IMG/VR virus record: IMGVR_UViG_3300013132_005653
Coordinates: 1 to 36,723 of that record
Origin: a virus
Length of the DNA: 36,723 nt
Reading direction: 5' to 3' (one strand)
The notes beneath the pieces were generated by a model that did not search any database, had not been told where the DNA came from, and saw nothing but the letters and a program-made list of their open reading frames with translations. Of the stretch, positions 22,874 to 31,079 are shown piece after piece; position 1 is the stretch's first letter, and every line of letters begins with the position of its first letter. The translations under genes were made by a program, and so were the position numbers.

Positions 22874-24121
22874 ATGACAAAGAAGAAGATTCTAATGCTG
22901 TCTGACCACGCCCTCTCCACCTCAGGTGTAGGCTGTCAGAGTCGCTACCTCATCGACGGCCTGGTCCGCACTGGCAAGTGGTCCGTGAGGCAGTTTGGCG
23001 CCGCTATCAAGCACTCGAACTATGATATAGTGAAGGTCACCGACGACTTCATCATCAAGCCTGTCGACGGATTTGGCACCCCTGAGATGCTGCGTCAGGC
23101 CCTGGCGATGGAGCGTCCGGATGTCCTCTTCCTCTTCACCGACCCCCGCTTCTTCACATGGGTCTGGGAGATGGAAGACGAGGTCCACCAGATCTGTCCC
23201 ATTGCCTACTGGCACGTCTGGGACAACCTCCCAGTGCCCAAGTTCAACCAGGTCCTCTACGACTCGACCGACCTGATCAACTGCCACTCGCATGCGACAT
23301 ACAGCTATGTGAAGGACATGGCACCTGGGCGCGCCAACTTCATCCCGCACGCGCTTCCCAAGGAGGTGTTCTTCCCCATCGAGGACGAGGTACAGGTTCG
23401 CAACCTCAAGGTGCAGGTCCTCGGCCCCCAGAGACAGGACCACTTCGTCCTCTTCTGGGTCAACAGAAACGCCAAGAGGAAGCGTCCTAACGACCTCCTC
23501 TGGGCCTGGCAGCTCTTCATGAAGATGCTGGAGGAGAAGCACGGCAAGTCCGATGCGACGCTCCTAATGCACACGCAGCCAGACGACCAGGAGGGTCCAC
23601 ACTTGCCCTCGACGGCAGAGATGCTGGGCATCACTAGCTCTGTAGTCTTCTCGCCTGAGCGCATCGACTTCCAAAAGATGAACATCCTGCACAACATCTC
23701 CGACGCTTGTATCAACGTCTCCTACGCTGAGGGGTTCGGCCTGGCGACGCTCGAGGCGATGCAGTGTGCCCGACCCATCATCGCCCTGAAGACCGGCGGC
23801 CTGACGCGGCAGGTGGTCGATCACCGCGACGGATCTGAGAATGGAGTCTCACTGCCAGTTGAGATGCAGAGCCTGGTGGGCTCGCAGCAAGTCCCATACA
23901 TCTACGAGGACTACTGCTCGGCACAGACGACGGCCGAGGCAATCCTCAAGATGTATGAGATGGGACGCCAGGGTCGAAGAGACCTGGGCCAGAAGGCACG
24001 CCAGTATGCGCTCTCCGAGTTCTCGCTGGAAAAGACGGTACAGGATTGGGATCAGACTCTCACAGATCTCACTGAGAACTGGAGTGAAAAGTCAAGATCA
24101 TGGGAGGCGAAGGAGCTCTGA
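22874..24121 (+). CDS. GT4-family glycosyltransferase
   Basis: A 415-residue GT-B enzyme. The opening ILMLSDHALSTSGVGCQSRYL is the acceptor-side Gly loop, WVNRNAKRKRPNDLLWAW begins the nucleotide-binding half, and VSYAEGFGLATLEAMQCARP has the E-x7-E catalytic/donor motif. A closing KTGGLTRQV matches the usual end of the donor site. The full length and intact motifs make activity likely. It is G/C-rich with the phage's conserved codon style. It follows a 67-base gap and ends as the next gene begins (TGATG). Confidence 0.9.
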   Translation: MTKKKILMLSDHALSTSGVGCQSRYLIDGLVRTGKWSVRQFGAAIKHSNYDIVKVTDDFIIKPVDGFGTPEMLRQALAMERPDVLFLFTDPRFFTWVWEMEDEVHQICPIAYWHVWDNLPVPKFNQVLYDSTDLINCHSHATYSYVKDMAPGRANFIPHALPKEVFFPIEDEVQVRNLKVQVLGPQRQDHFVLFWVNRNAKRKRPNDLLWAWQLFMKMLEEKHGKSDATLLMHTQPDDQEGPHLPSTAEMLGITSSVVFSPERIDFQKMNILHNISDACINVSYAEGFGLATLEAMQCARPIIALKTGGLTRQVVDHRDGSENGVSLPVEMQSLVGSQQVPYIYEDYCSAQTTAEAILKMYEMGRQGRRDLGQKARQYALSEFSLEKTVQDWDQTLTDLTENWSEKSRSWEAKEL

Positions 24122-25287
24122 TGAAGAACGTGCTGCTTAGAGGTCCATTCCTCACGAACTCAGGCTACGGTGTGCATGCCCGGCAGATCGCCAGGTGGGC
24201 CATCTCAAAGAAAGATTGGACTGTCAAGGTGCAGGCACTGCCATGGGGCATCACACCATGGCTAGTCGACAGGAACCTCGAGGATGGTCTGATTGGCCAG
24301 ATCATGGACAGGACTGGAATCAATCCAAACGCCAGGTTCGACCTCTCCATCCAGGTCCAGCTTCCAAACGAGTGGGATGAGAGGCTGGCAACAAAGAACG
24401 TGGGAGTCACTGCCGCCGTCGAGACGGATCGGTGCAACCCTGCCTGGATTGATAAGTGCAATAAGATGTCGATTGTTGTAGTGCCCTCGAAACATGCCAA
24501 GCTGAATCTGGAGAACACCGGTGGGACTGGACTCAGGACTCCTGTTATTGTTGTCCCCGAGTCATTTCACGACGAGGTTGCCCAAGAGGTGCCTGTCCTG
24601 GACATTGAGTTTTCGACCAAGTTCAACTTCTTGATCTTTGGACAGTTGACTGGCAACAATCCTGAGAACGATCGCAAGAATCTTTTCTATACCCTCAAGT
24701 GGATGTTCGAAGAATTTGCAGCAGACTCTGATGTTGGAATCGTTCTCAAGACAAATAGCGGTCGAACTACTAAAATAGATAGACTAATGACCGAGCGGAT
24801 CGTCAGGCAGCTGGTCAAGGAAGTTCGAAAGGCCGAGTTTCCGCGAGTGCACTTTGTCCACGGAAAAATGTCGAACAGAGAAATTGCAGGCCTCATGAGG
24901 CACCCAAGCGTGAAGGCTCTTGTGAGCCTTACTCGTGGAGAAGGATATGGGCTTCCAATCCTCGAGGCCGCCGCAGCCGGGCTTCCAGTAATAGCGACCG
25001 GGTGGTCAGGCTATACAGACTTCCTCAAGCAGGGGGACTACATCAGCGTCGACTATACGCTCGGGCCCATTCACAAGTCTCGCGTCGATGGCGGCATTTT
25101 TATGGAAGGCTCCAAATGGGCCCATCCAGATGAGAAGGATGCCAAGAGAAAGCTTCGTAGATTTTATCAAAAGTCCGTGATGCCTCAGCACCGCGCTCAA
25201 GAAGTGGCAAATAGAATTCGAAAAGATCTGTCCTTTGAGACCATTGCAGGAATTTATGACAGCGCTCTCCAAGAGATGATCCAGTGA
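24121..25287 (+). CDS. GT4-family glycosyltransferase
   Basis: A 388-residue GT-B enzyme; the ATG at 24121 shares its A with the previous stop (TGATG). The N-terminal RGPFLTNSGYGVHARQ loop, FLIFGQLTGNNPENDRKNL and SLTRGEGYGLPILEAAAAG with the E-x7-E motif are standard for group 1 transferases, followed by ATGWSGYTDFL. Probably adds a sugar in the same pathway as its upstream neighbour. It ends 10 bases before the small membrane protein. Confidence 0.9.
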   Translation: MKNVLLRGPFLTNSGYGVHARQIARWAISKKDWTVKVQALPWGITPWLVDRNLEDGLIGQIMDRTGINPNARFDLSIQVQLPNEWDERLATKNVGVTAAVETDRCNPAWIDKCNKMSIVVVPSKHAKLNLENTGGTGLRTPVIVVPESFHDEVAQEVPVLDIEFSTKFNFLIFGQLTGNNPENDRKNLFYTLKWMFEEFAADSDVGIVLKTNSGRTTKIDRLMTERIVRQLVKEVRKAEFPRVHFVHGKMSNREIAGLMRHPSVKALVSLTRGEGYGLPILEAAAAGLPVIATGWSGYTDFLKQGDYISVDYTLGPIHKSRVDGGIFMEGSKWAHPDEKDAKRKLRRFYQKSVMPQHRAQEVANRIRKDLSFETIAGIYDSALQEMIQ

Positions 25288-25297
25288 GCCTTGTTTC

Positions 25298-25642
25298 ATG
25301 ACACCTCTTGTTCTTGCATATCTGATCATCGGGATACTGTCGGTACTACTTGCGATTAGCATATATTATGTAATCAAGTTTTCTCTGATCATTCTCAAGA
25401 TCGAAGATGCGATTGAAGAATCTCTAGATGTCATTGACGAACGATATCGTTCGATCAGCAAAATATTGGAAATACCTCTTTTCTTTGATAGCCCACAGAT
25501 TAGGCAGGTGATCAATGATATCAGGGTCACCAGAGACACTTTGCTGCTCATAGCAAACAAGTTCGCTTCGATCGATGAAAAGGCCGTTGAGGACGATCGT
25601 GAGTCGGACGCCCAGGAAGACAGCGATGCTAAAAAAGGTTAA
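25298..25642 (+). CDS. Small single-span membrane protein
   Basis: A 114-residue protein. Residues about 5-33 are a hydrophobic membrane segment, followed by a charged helical region (KIEDAIEESLDVIDERYRS) that could form a coiled coil and an acidic Asp/Glu/Lys tail. It overlaps the sigma-factor gene by 17 bases. The family is not recognised. The predicted topology has a short N-terminus outside and a cytoplasmic helix. Confidence 0.7.
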   Translation: MTPLVLAYLIIGILSVLLAISIYYVIKFSLIILKIEDAIEESLDVIDERYRSISKILEIPLFFDSPQIRQVINDIRVTRDTLLLIANKFASIDEKAVEDDRESDAQEDSDAKKG

Positions 25643-26354
25643 GAGAAAGATCAAGAGAAAGCCCGGAGGCGGCGGGCACATGTATTTCTCAGACGATACA
25701 CAGGCTGCTATTGTAATGTTTCAGGGCGAAGACGATACTAAGAGACAGCACGAGATCTACATCAAATCAATACACTCTGCCTTCGATTCTCTAGTAGAAA
25801 ACCTGATCTTGGTCTATGGATTCAGCAATCCAGGCGAACCCATTGAAGAGCTCAAGAGCGACTGCATCTCATTTCTCTATAGCTCGATGCACAAGTGGTC
25901 CCCTGATAAAGGGACAAAGGCTTTTTCCTATTTTAATGTGGTTGCAAAGAACTTTCTAATCTGCAATTCCAGAAAGTCGATCAAGCGCACCAAGCGCTAT
26001 CTTTCCATGGACCATCCAGAGCTCCTATCCATAGAGCAGACTGAGGAGGTCGAATCCTACGCCATTGCTCAGGCTCCGGATGAAGTCCTAATAGAGAAGG
26101 ACCGCCGCGATGAGATTCGAAAGGTTCTCTCTGAGATAGAGAAGAGAGTCATGTCCGAATCCGAGGTGGCTTGCATTAAGGCTATCATTGCTGTATTCGA
26201 AAAGATCGATGACCTGGATTTTTTGAACAAGCGCGCGCTGAGAATATATGTGAGGGACATATCAGGCCTGACTTCTAAAAAGCTTTCGATCGCGATGACT
26301 TCCATCAGAGGGCACTACAAGAGCATATCGCAGCGCTCTGAGGAACTGTTCTAG
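25626..26354 (+). CDS. 55: T4 gp55-like late sigma factor
   Basis: A 242-residue protein. The ATG at 25626 removes an implausible N-terminal extension. After a very basic start (KKVKRKIKRKP) comes the sigma region 2-like core: SAFDSLVENLILVYGFSNP, then MHKWSPDKGTKAFSYFNVVAKNFLI (about residues 89-112), as in gp55, which directs host RNA polymerase to late promoters. The remaining C-terminus is helical. T4 gp55 is about 185 residues; this one is longer. T4-type TATAAATA sites were not found near starts in this window, so its late promoter may differ. Confidence 0.78.
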   Translation: MLKKVKRKIKRKPGGGGHMYFSDDTQAAIVMFQGEDDTKRQHEIYIKSIHSAFDSLVENLILVYGFSNPGEPIEELKSDCISFLYSSMHKWSPDKGTKAFSYFNVVAKNFLICNSRKSIKRTKRYLSMDHPELLSIEQTEEVESYAIAQAPDEVLIEKDRRDEIRKVLSEIEKRVMSESEVACIKAIIAVFEKIDDLDFLNKRALRIYVRDISGLTSKKLSIAMTSIRGHYKSISQRSEELF

Positions 26355-26362
26355 GAGACAAT

Positions 26363-26731
26363 ATGGCTGACAAGTTAGAAAAGGCGCTCGACGGTTCGAC
26401 AAAGCTCAAGAAGAAGCTCGAGGCGTTTTCAGATATTCTCGATGATCTCAGCACGACCGAGGATAAGAAGAAGCTCCTGTGGAAGGAAGTCTATGAGAAT
26501 GCGCTCACCGACCGTGAGAATGCCGGCATGCTCTTCACAGATGCCTGGTCCCGCATGGGCACGGGCTCCACTGAGCATGCGACCCTAGGCACCACACTGA
26601 CCAAGTACATAGAGCGGATGAGCAAGTCCAATGAGCAGATCTTGAAGCTTGTCGAGCTGATCACAAAGGCCGAAGAGCAGTCGACCAAGATCGAGCCTGA
26701 AGACATATTCACAAACATCAGCGATGACTGA
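26363..26731 (+). CDS. Small helical protein, possible gp16-like small terminase
   Basis: A 122-residue protein with an AGGAG site and ATG. It is almost wholly helical. The middle, DRENAGMLFTDAWSRMG...EHATLGTTLTKYIERM, then NEQILKLVELITKAEEQ, resembles the central region of T4 gp16 in its pattern of D..A...F then a long helix with N.(E)ILKL. The similarity is by eye and limited. Alternatively it is an unrelated phage protein. No large terminase lies in the window to support it. Confidence 0.4.
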   Translation: MADKLEKALDGSTKLKKKLEAFSDILDDLSTTEDKKKLLWKEVYENALTDRENAGMLFTDAWSRMGTGSTEHATLGTTLTKYIERMSKSNEQILKLVELITKAEEQSTKIEPEDIFTNISDD

Positions 26732-26742
26732 GGGGGCCAAAT

Positions 26743-28398
26743 ATGCCATCGAGTAGACTTGGAATAATGGATCCCATACGCGCTGGTACGAGTACCAGCA
26801 CGTCCGGTATCGGCGCAGAAATTGCGAATATTCGGAGGCAGAGTCCGTCCGCAGGTTCATTTTCTAGAGCTCTGGTTCTTGATGTCCTATTGGACCCTTC
26901 ACTCCTGAGCGATGAAGAGCTTACGATCGTCTCGTCTAGGATTTCAGGAGGCATTAATTCTATTAGAAGAGCCCCTAGAAATAGCCTTTTGGTTGCGCTG
27001 CAGTCAGGTGTTGGCTCATCTATCGCAGCTAGTCCTGTCTTGTGTTACCCATTTTTTTCTCCACATCTCTGCATTCCTGTAAAGCCTGGAGAGAGTGTCT
27101 GGATCTACAATGATGCGCCTGAGGGTACCTCAGATCACCTGTATTGGATGTCTAGAGTTGCTGAGCCAAGTTTTTGTGATGATGTCAATTACACACATTC
27201 TGAGAGAAAATTTGACATATACATCGATAAGGTTACGTCAGACGGAACGCTGATTGCAGCAAGTGGGGATAACGACAATAGCGAAGAGACCCGCCCATTC
27301 GATGGACTTAAGGATCCAGAAAAAGTACCAGGACCTCCCACATTCACAGACCGACCTATCGACGACGACAGCGCCGATCCGGCAATTCCTGTCATCACCG
27401 GTGAAGCAAACATCAATATACACGATCTAATACGCGAACAATCATTTGCGACCAGATACGCCGTGTATGAAGTTGTTCCAAGATACACACGACGAACAGG
27501 CGATCTGGTCTTGCAGGGCTCAAATAATGCTTTGATTTGCTTAGGGCAAGACAGAGGGTGGAGCCTGGGTCTTCGACCTGACGACACAATTTCCAGCAAC
27601 GCCTCGACCACCCCTGCTGGTTATAGTGGCACTGTCGATATTGTCACAGGCAGGGGAAGATTTTTCGAAAATTCGCGACCTGACCCGGATTCCACTAGTG
27701 TTCCAGACACACAGCCACGTGTCATTAGAAATACCAGAGACTATCTAGAAGTCGATAAAAATCCGGCGTCTTACACAAGCGACGCTGCAAGATCTTCGAT
27801 CGAGTGGAACCGACGGGATCGACCTCAGGAGGGTGATCCTGACTTTCTTACCGATGCCAGCAGAATATACGTGAGCATGAATGCCCCTGCTGACGTCTCC
27901 TTTAATATTGGAGCCGACGTCGTATCTCCTCTTTTCGAAGGCGATATTGTTGACATGGCCGGCCCTTTTATCGTGCTTAAGTCAGACGAGGTTAGGATTG
28001 TTGCCCGCAAAGAGACAGAGCGGCAAGAAATAAATGGTAGCATTCGCATCATCAAAGAAGGCACAGTGGGAGAAGACTTTGCGTCAGTGTATCTCCTACC
28101 CGACGGCGTGGTCCAGATCACGGGATCTAAAATTTACATTGGCCAACCTGATCAGGGCAATGGACCTGGAGAAAAAAAGTCAGAACCCTATGTGAAGTAC
28201 TCAGAGCTCGAAAAACTTTTGGAGAAGACATACGACGCGATAGACCAGTTCTGTCAAAAGCTATTGACGCACGTGACACCAGGATATGGATCCCCATCGC
28301 CCCAAATCAATATGGGCGCGACCGAACTACAGACTCAGATCCTGCAAAGAAAGCAGGAGATCATAAACCTCAAGTCAACCAGAGTATTTGGAGAGTAA
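26743..28398 (+). CDS. Baseplate hub/central spike-like protein
   Basis: A 551-residue protein with a GGGGG-type RBS. The first 100 residues are polar; residues about 109-160 (CIPVKPGESVWIYND...LYWMSRV) have the OB-fold-like style of spike hub proteins. The end (about 445-470: LLPDGVVQITGSKIYIG) has the repeated dG.v.I.G..I.I beta-helix style of spike tips. Its position directly upstream of the gp25-like and gp6-like genes fits a T4 gp5 role. The family is not named with certainty. Confidence 0.6.
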   Translation: MPSSRLGIMDPIRAGTSTSTSGIGAEIANIRRQSPSAGSFSRALVLDVLLDPSLLSDEELTIVSSRISGGINSIRRAPRNSLLVALQSGVGSSIAASPVLCYPFFSPHLCIPVKPGESVWIYNDAPEGTSDHLYWMSRVAEPSFCDDVNYTHSERKFDIYIDKVTSDGTLIAASGDNDNSEETRPFDGLKDPEKVPGPPTFTDRPIDDDSADPAIPVITGEANINIHDLIREQSFATRYAVYEVVPRYTRRTGDLVLQGSNNALICLGQDRGWSLGLRPDDTISSNASTTPAGYSGTVDIVTGRGRFFENSRPDPDSTSVPDTQPRVIRNTRDYLEVDKNPASYTSDAARSSIEWNRRDRPQEGDPDFLTDASRIYVSMNAPADVSFNIGADVVSPLFEGDIVDMAGPFIVLKSDEVRIVARKETERQEINGSIRIIKEGTVGEDFASVYLLPDGVVQITGSKIYIGQPDQGNGPGEKKSEPYVKYSELEKLLEKTYDAIDQFCQKLLTHVTPGYGSPSPQINMGATELQTQILQRKQEIINLKSTRVFGE

Positions 28399-28399
28399 T

Positions 28400-28699
28400 A
28401 TGGCACTAGACGCATCAAAGATAGCCCTCGCCCAGGCCATCGCCCAGGCCTTTATCACGATCAATAGCGCCGGCGCCACCGATGGATCTGATCCTGACGC
28501 AAATATTCGAGCCTTGGGAAATGCCCTATCAGAAGCAATTCATACCTACGTGACGTCGGCCCAGGTGGACATCACACAGGTAAATTCGACAGTACCACCA
28601 GGCGTTCTCGTTTCCACAACAGGAAGTCCTGCCGCTCAAGCCGGCGCGACGACTGCACCAGGTATTGCGACCCACGTGGGGTTTGGAAGACTTCTGTGA
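28400..28699 (+). CDS. Small baseplate-associated protein
   Basis: A 99-residue protein; the ATG at 28400 follows GGAGAG at good spacing. It is Ala-rich with ALGNALSEAIHTYVTSAQVDI, a pattern common in small phage proteins encoded next to spike and baseplate genes. No cofactor or membrane motif. The role is unknown, though the position hints at a spike-capping or assembly function. Confidence 0.6.
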   Translation: MALDASKIALAQAIAQAFITINSAGATDGSDPDANIRALGNALSEAIHTYVTSAQVDITQVNSTVPPGVLVSTTGSPAAQAGATTAPGIATHVGFGRLL

Positions 28700-28726
28700 C
28701 TTGATTTCGACTGATAATTAGCTCGT

Positions 28727-29218
28727 ATGCAGGTAAGAAAAAAATACGACTTCTCATCAGTCGGCGAGCTCAAGGAAGATTTAGACAAGACGAGGTCCGC
28801 CCGCGGACAAGAGCGTAGGCAGATTCCCTATGGAATCAAATTACCTCTGGAATATGGTACAGACTCCGACGGCATCTTCAAGATGCACTATAGCGCCGAT
28901 GATGCTCTGGCCGACAACTTTCGCAATATGATTATGACAAATCATGGAGAGCGCCTAGGCCTCTATGACTTTGGGGCCAATTTGGCTGAGCTCGCATTTG
29001 AGCTAGGCACTGACGAATTCGACTCTGAGGCGATCAGGAGAATTAGAAGGACGACAGAGAAGTATATGCCGTACGTCCAGCTTCTTACTTTTGAGCCTCT
29101 TGTGGATAGAAATGACAACAAGGAAGTCGCAAAAGTAGGCGTCCGCATTACTTACAAGGTGAGCGCGCTTTCTCAGAGAGATAGAGTGATCGAAGCAATC
29201 GTCTTCGTGGCAGGATAA
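28727..29218 (+). CDS. 25: gp25-like baseplate wedge protein
   Basis: A 163-residue GPW/gp25 protein. The signature TNHGERLGLYDFGANLAELAFE includes Gly-Glu-Arg at residues 74-76, and the C-terminus (VGVRITYKVSAL) matches the family end. In T4, gp25 sits in the baseplate wedge and links it to sheath assembly. It is followed three bases on by the gp6-like gene, the conserved neighbour in many contractile-tail phages. Confidence 0.88.
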   Translation: MQVRKKYDFSSVGELKEDLDKTRSARGQERRQIPYGIKLPLEYGTDSDGIFKMHYSADDALADNFRNMIMTNHGERLGLYDFGANLAELAFELGTDEFDSEAIRRIRRTTEKYMPYVQLLTFEPLVDRNDNKEVAKVGVRITYKVSALSQRDRVIEAIVFVAG

Positions 29219-29220
29219 AA

Positions 29221-31068
29221 ATGGCAATAGACGTCAAGAAGAAGCTGAGGAAGGAGAGGAACAGGACTTTCCTCGCCAAGGACTTTGATTCGTTTAGAGC
29301 CGAGCTCCTCACATACGCCCGCGCCTATTTTCCTGACAAGATTCAGGACTTCTCAGAGGCATCACTCGGGGGCCTCTTGCTCGATATGGCGTCATTTGTG
29401 GGAGACTCTCTCTCATATTATCTCGACCATCAATTCACTGAGCTCAATCCTCTCACAGCCACCGAGCGCCGCAACATACTCCTCCACCTCAGGAATGCCG
29501 GCGTCAAGCCTGTAGGCTCGAGCCCTGCGTCGACAAGGGTCAAATTCTATGTTCGTGTTCCTGCAGAGCAGACGTCCGGCGGCTCATATAGACCTAAGCT
29601 TAGCTGTCTTCCTGTTATTAGGTCTGGAACGACGTGCTCATCCGTCACTGGCATTCGATTCAATCTAACTGAAGATCTTGACTTTTCTGAGACCGATGAT
29701 GATGGAGTGCTGCTTGCTTCAACAAGCGTGCTGAGATCCTCTTCTGCCGGTAATCCTATTGACTATGTGATGTCGCTAGAGGGATTGTGCATTTCCGGTG
29801 AGGAGACGACCGACAGCTACAACCTCTCGAGCCAGCATGTCCCCTTTAGAGAGCTGACACTGACCAGCGTCGACGTCAGCGATATTATTTCAGTCACCGA
29901 CTCAGAGGGAAATGAGTACTACCAGGTCGAGACCCTCTCTCAAGACACAGTCTATAGAGCCATAGAGAACCATGGACCTGATGGGCTAATGGTCTCCATG
30001 AACCTCGAGATTGTACCAGCGCCTCGTAGATTTACGGCTTCGTTCGATCCCATCGCACGCCTGACAACAGTCAGGTTTGGTTCTGGTAACGCCGATACGC
30101 TCGATGACGATATTGTACCAGACCCAAGTGAGCTTTCACTACCCCTGTATGGTAAAAAGCACTTTTCTAGATTCTCAATCGACCCCAATTCTCTATTACA
30201 GACCCAGACGCTTGGAATCAGTCCTAAAGGAACGACAATAAGCATTAGGTATCGCCATGGAGGCGGCCTAAATCACAACGTGGCTGCAGGTTCGATTAGA
30301 AACCTAGGCACGCTCAATATGCAGTTTGAAAATTTCCCGTCCTCGGGAGAGGCGCAGGCAGTCCGGGCCAGTATCGAGCTTCGAAATATGGATCCAGCTC
30401 GCGGCGGAGATATCGCGCCGTCTCTAGAGGACTTGAGGACCAGAATTCCGAGCGCAAAGCAAATGCAGTCGAGAATCGTCAGTCGACAAGATCTCATATC
30501 GAGAATTTACACGATGCCAAACTCTTTTGGCAGGGTCTTCAGAGCAGGAATCTCTGATAATCCTATCAATCCGCTCTCTGCCCAGCTCTATATCATTAGT
30601 CGCGATCGAAACGGCAATCTCACCCAGTCACCAGACGCTCTAAAGTTGAACCTCAGCAAATATCTCAATGACTTCAGGCTCATATCTGATGCGATAGACG
30701 TCCTTGACGCTCGAGTTGCAAACTTTGAGGTCAGGTTTGGAATTATGACAGCCCCCACTGCGAATAAGGGCGGCACAGTGCAAACGGTAATCTCTAGACT
30801 GCGCAATATCCTTAAGGTCGAAAACTTTCAAATCGATCAGCCCATCGTGATAGATGACATGATTAACGTCATCATCAACACGCCTGGTGTGGTGTCTCTG
30901 ATTAGCCTCGACGTTCTGAGTAAAAATGGAGTCGAAGAAGATCGCGCCTACTCAGACTTTTACTTCGACTACGAGAGTGCCACGAGGAACAAGATCATCA
31001 CAGCGCCACGAGGGACCATGTTCGAGCTCAAGTATCCTGACTTTGATATCGTTGGCACGGCCATCTAA
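29221..31068 (+). CDS. 6: gp6-like baseplate wedge protein
   Basis: A 615-residue protein. The N-terminal DFDSFRAELLTYARAYFPD, SLGGLLLDMASFVGDSLSYYLDHQFTE and the NPLTATERRNILLHL segment are characteristic of gp6 (baseplate J-like) proteins, which form the wedge ring. Later VRFGSGN and YRHGGGLNHNV-type strands are also family-like. Full length and intact. It lies within the gp25-gp6 pair typical of T4-like tails. Confidence 0.88.
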   Translation: MAIDVKKKLRKERNRTFLAKDFDSFRAELLTYARAYFPDKIQDFSEASLGGLLLDMASFVGDSLSYYLDHQFTELNPLTATERRNILLHLRNAGVKPVGSSPASTRVKFYVRVPAEQTSGGSYRPKLSCLPVIRSGTTCSSVTGIRFNLTEDLDFSETDDDGVLLASTSVLRSSSAGNPIDYVMSLEGLCISGEETTDSYNLSSQHVPFRELTLTSVDVSDIISVTDSEGNEYYQVETLSQDTVYRAIENHGPDGLMVSMNLEIVPAPRRFTASFDPIARLTTVRFGSGNADTLDDDIVPDPSELSLPLYGKKHFSRFSIDPNSLLQTQTLGISPKGTTISIRYRHGGGLNHNVAAGSIRNLGTLNMQFENFPSSGEAQAVRASIELRNMDPARGGDIAPSLEDLRTRIPSAKQMQSRIVSRQDLISRIYTMPNSFGRVFRAGISDNPINPLSAQLYIISRDRNGNLTQSPDALKLNLSKYLNDFRLISDAIDVLDARVANFEVRFGIMTAPTANKGGTVQTVISRLRNILKVENFQIDQPIVIDDMINVIINTPGVVSLISLDVLSKNGVEEDRAYSDFYFDYESATRNKIITAPRGTMFELKYPDFDIVGTAI

Positions 31069-31079
31069 GGAGTCTCGAA

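Noticed and set aside
22922-23542. A 206-residue minus-strand frame opposite the GT4 gene
   Set aside because: Shadow of the coding strand, with no start signals or motifs.
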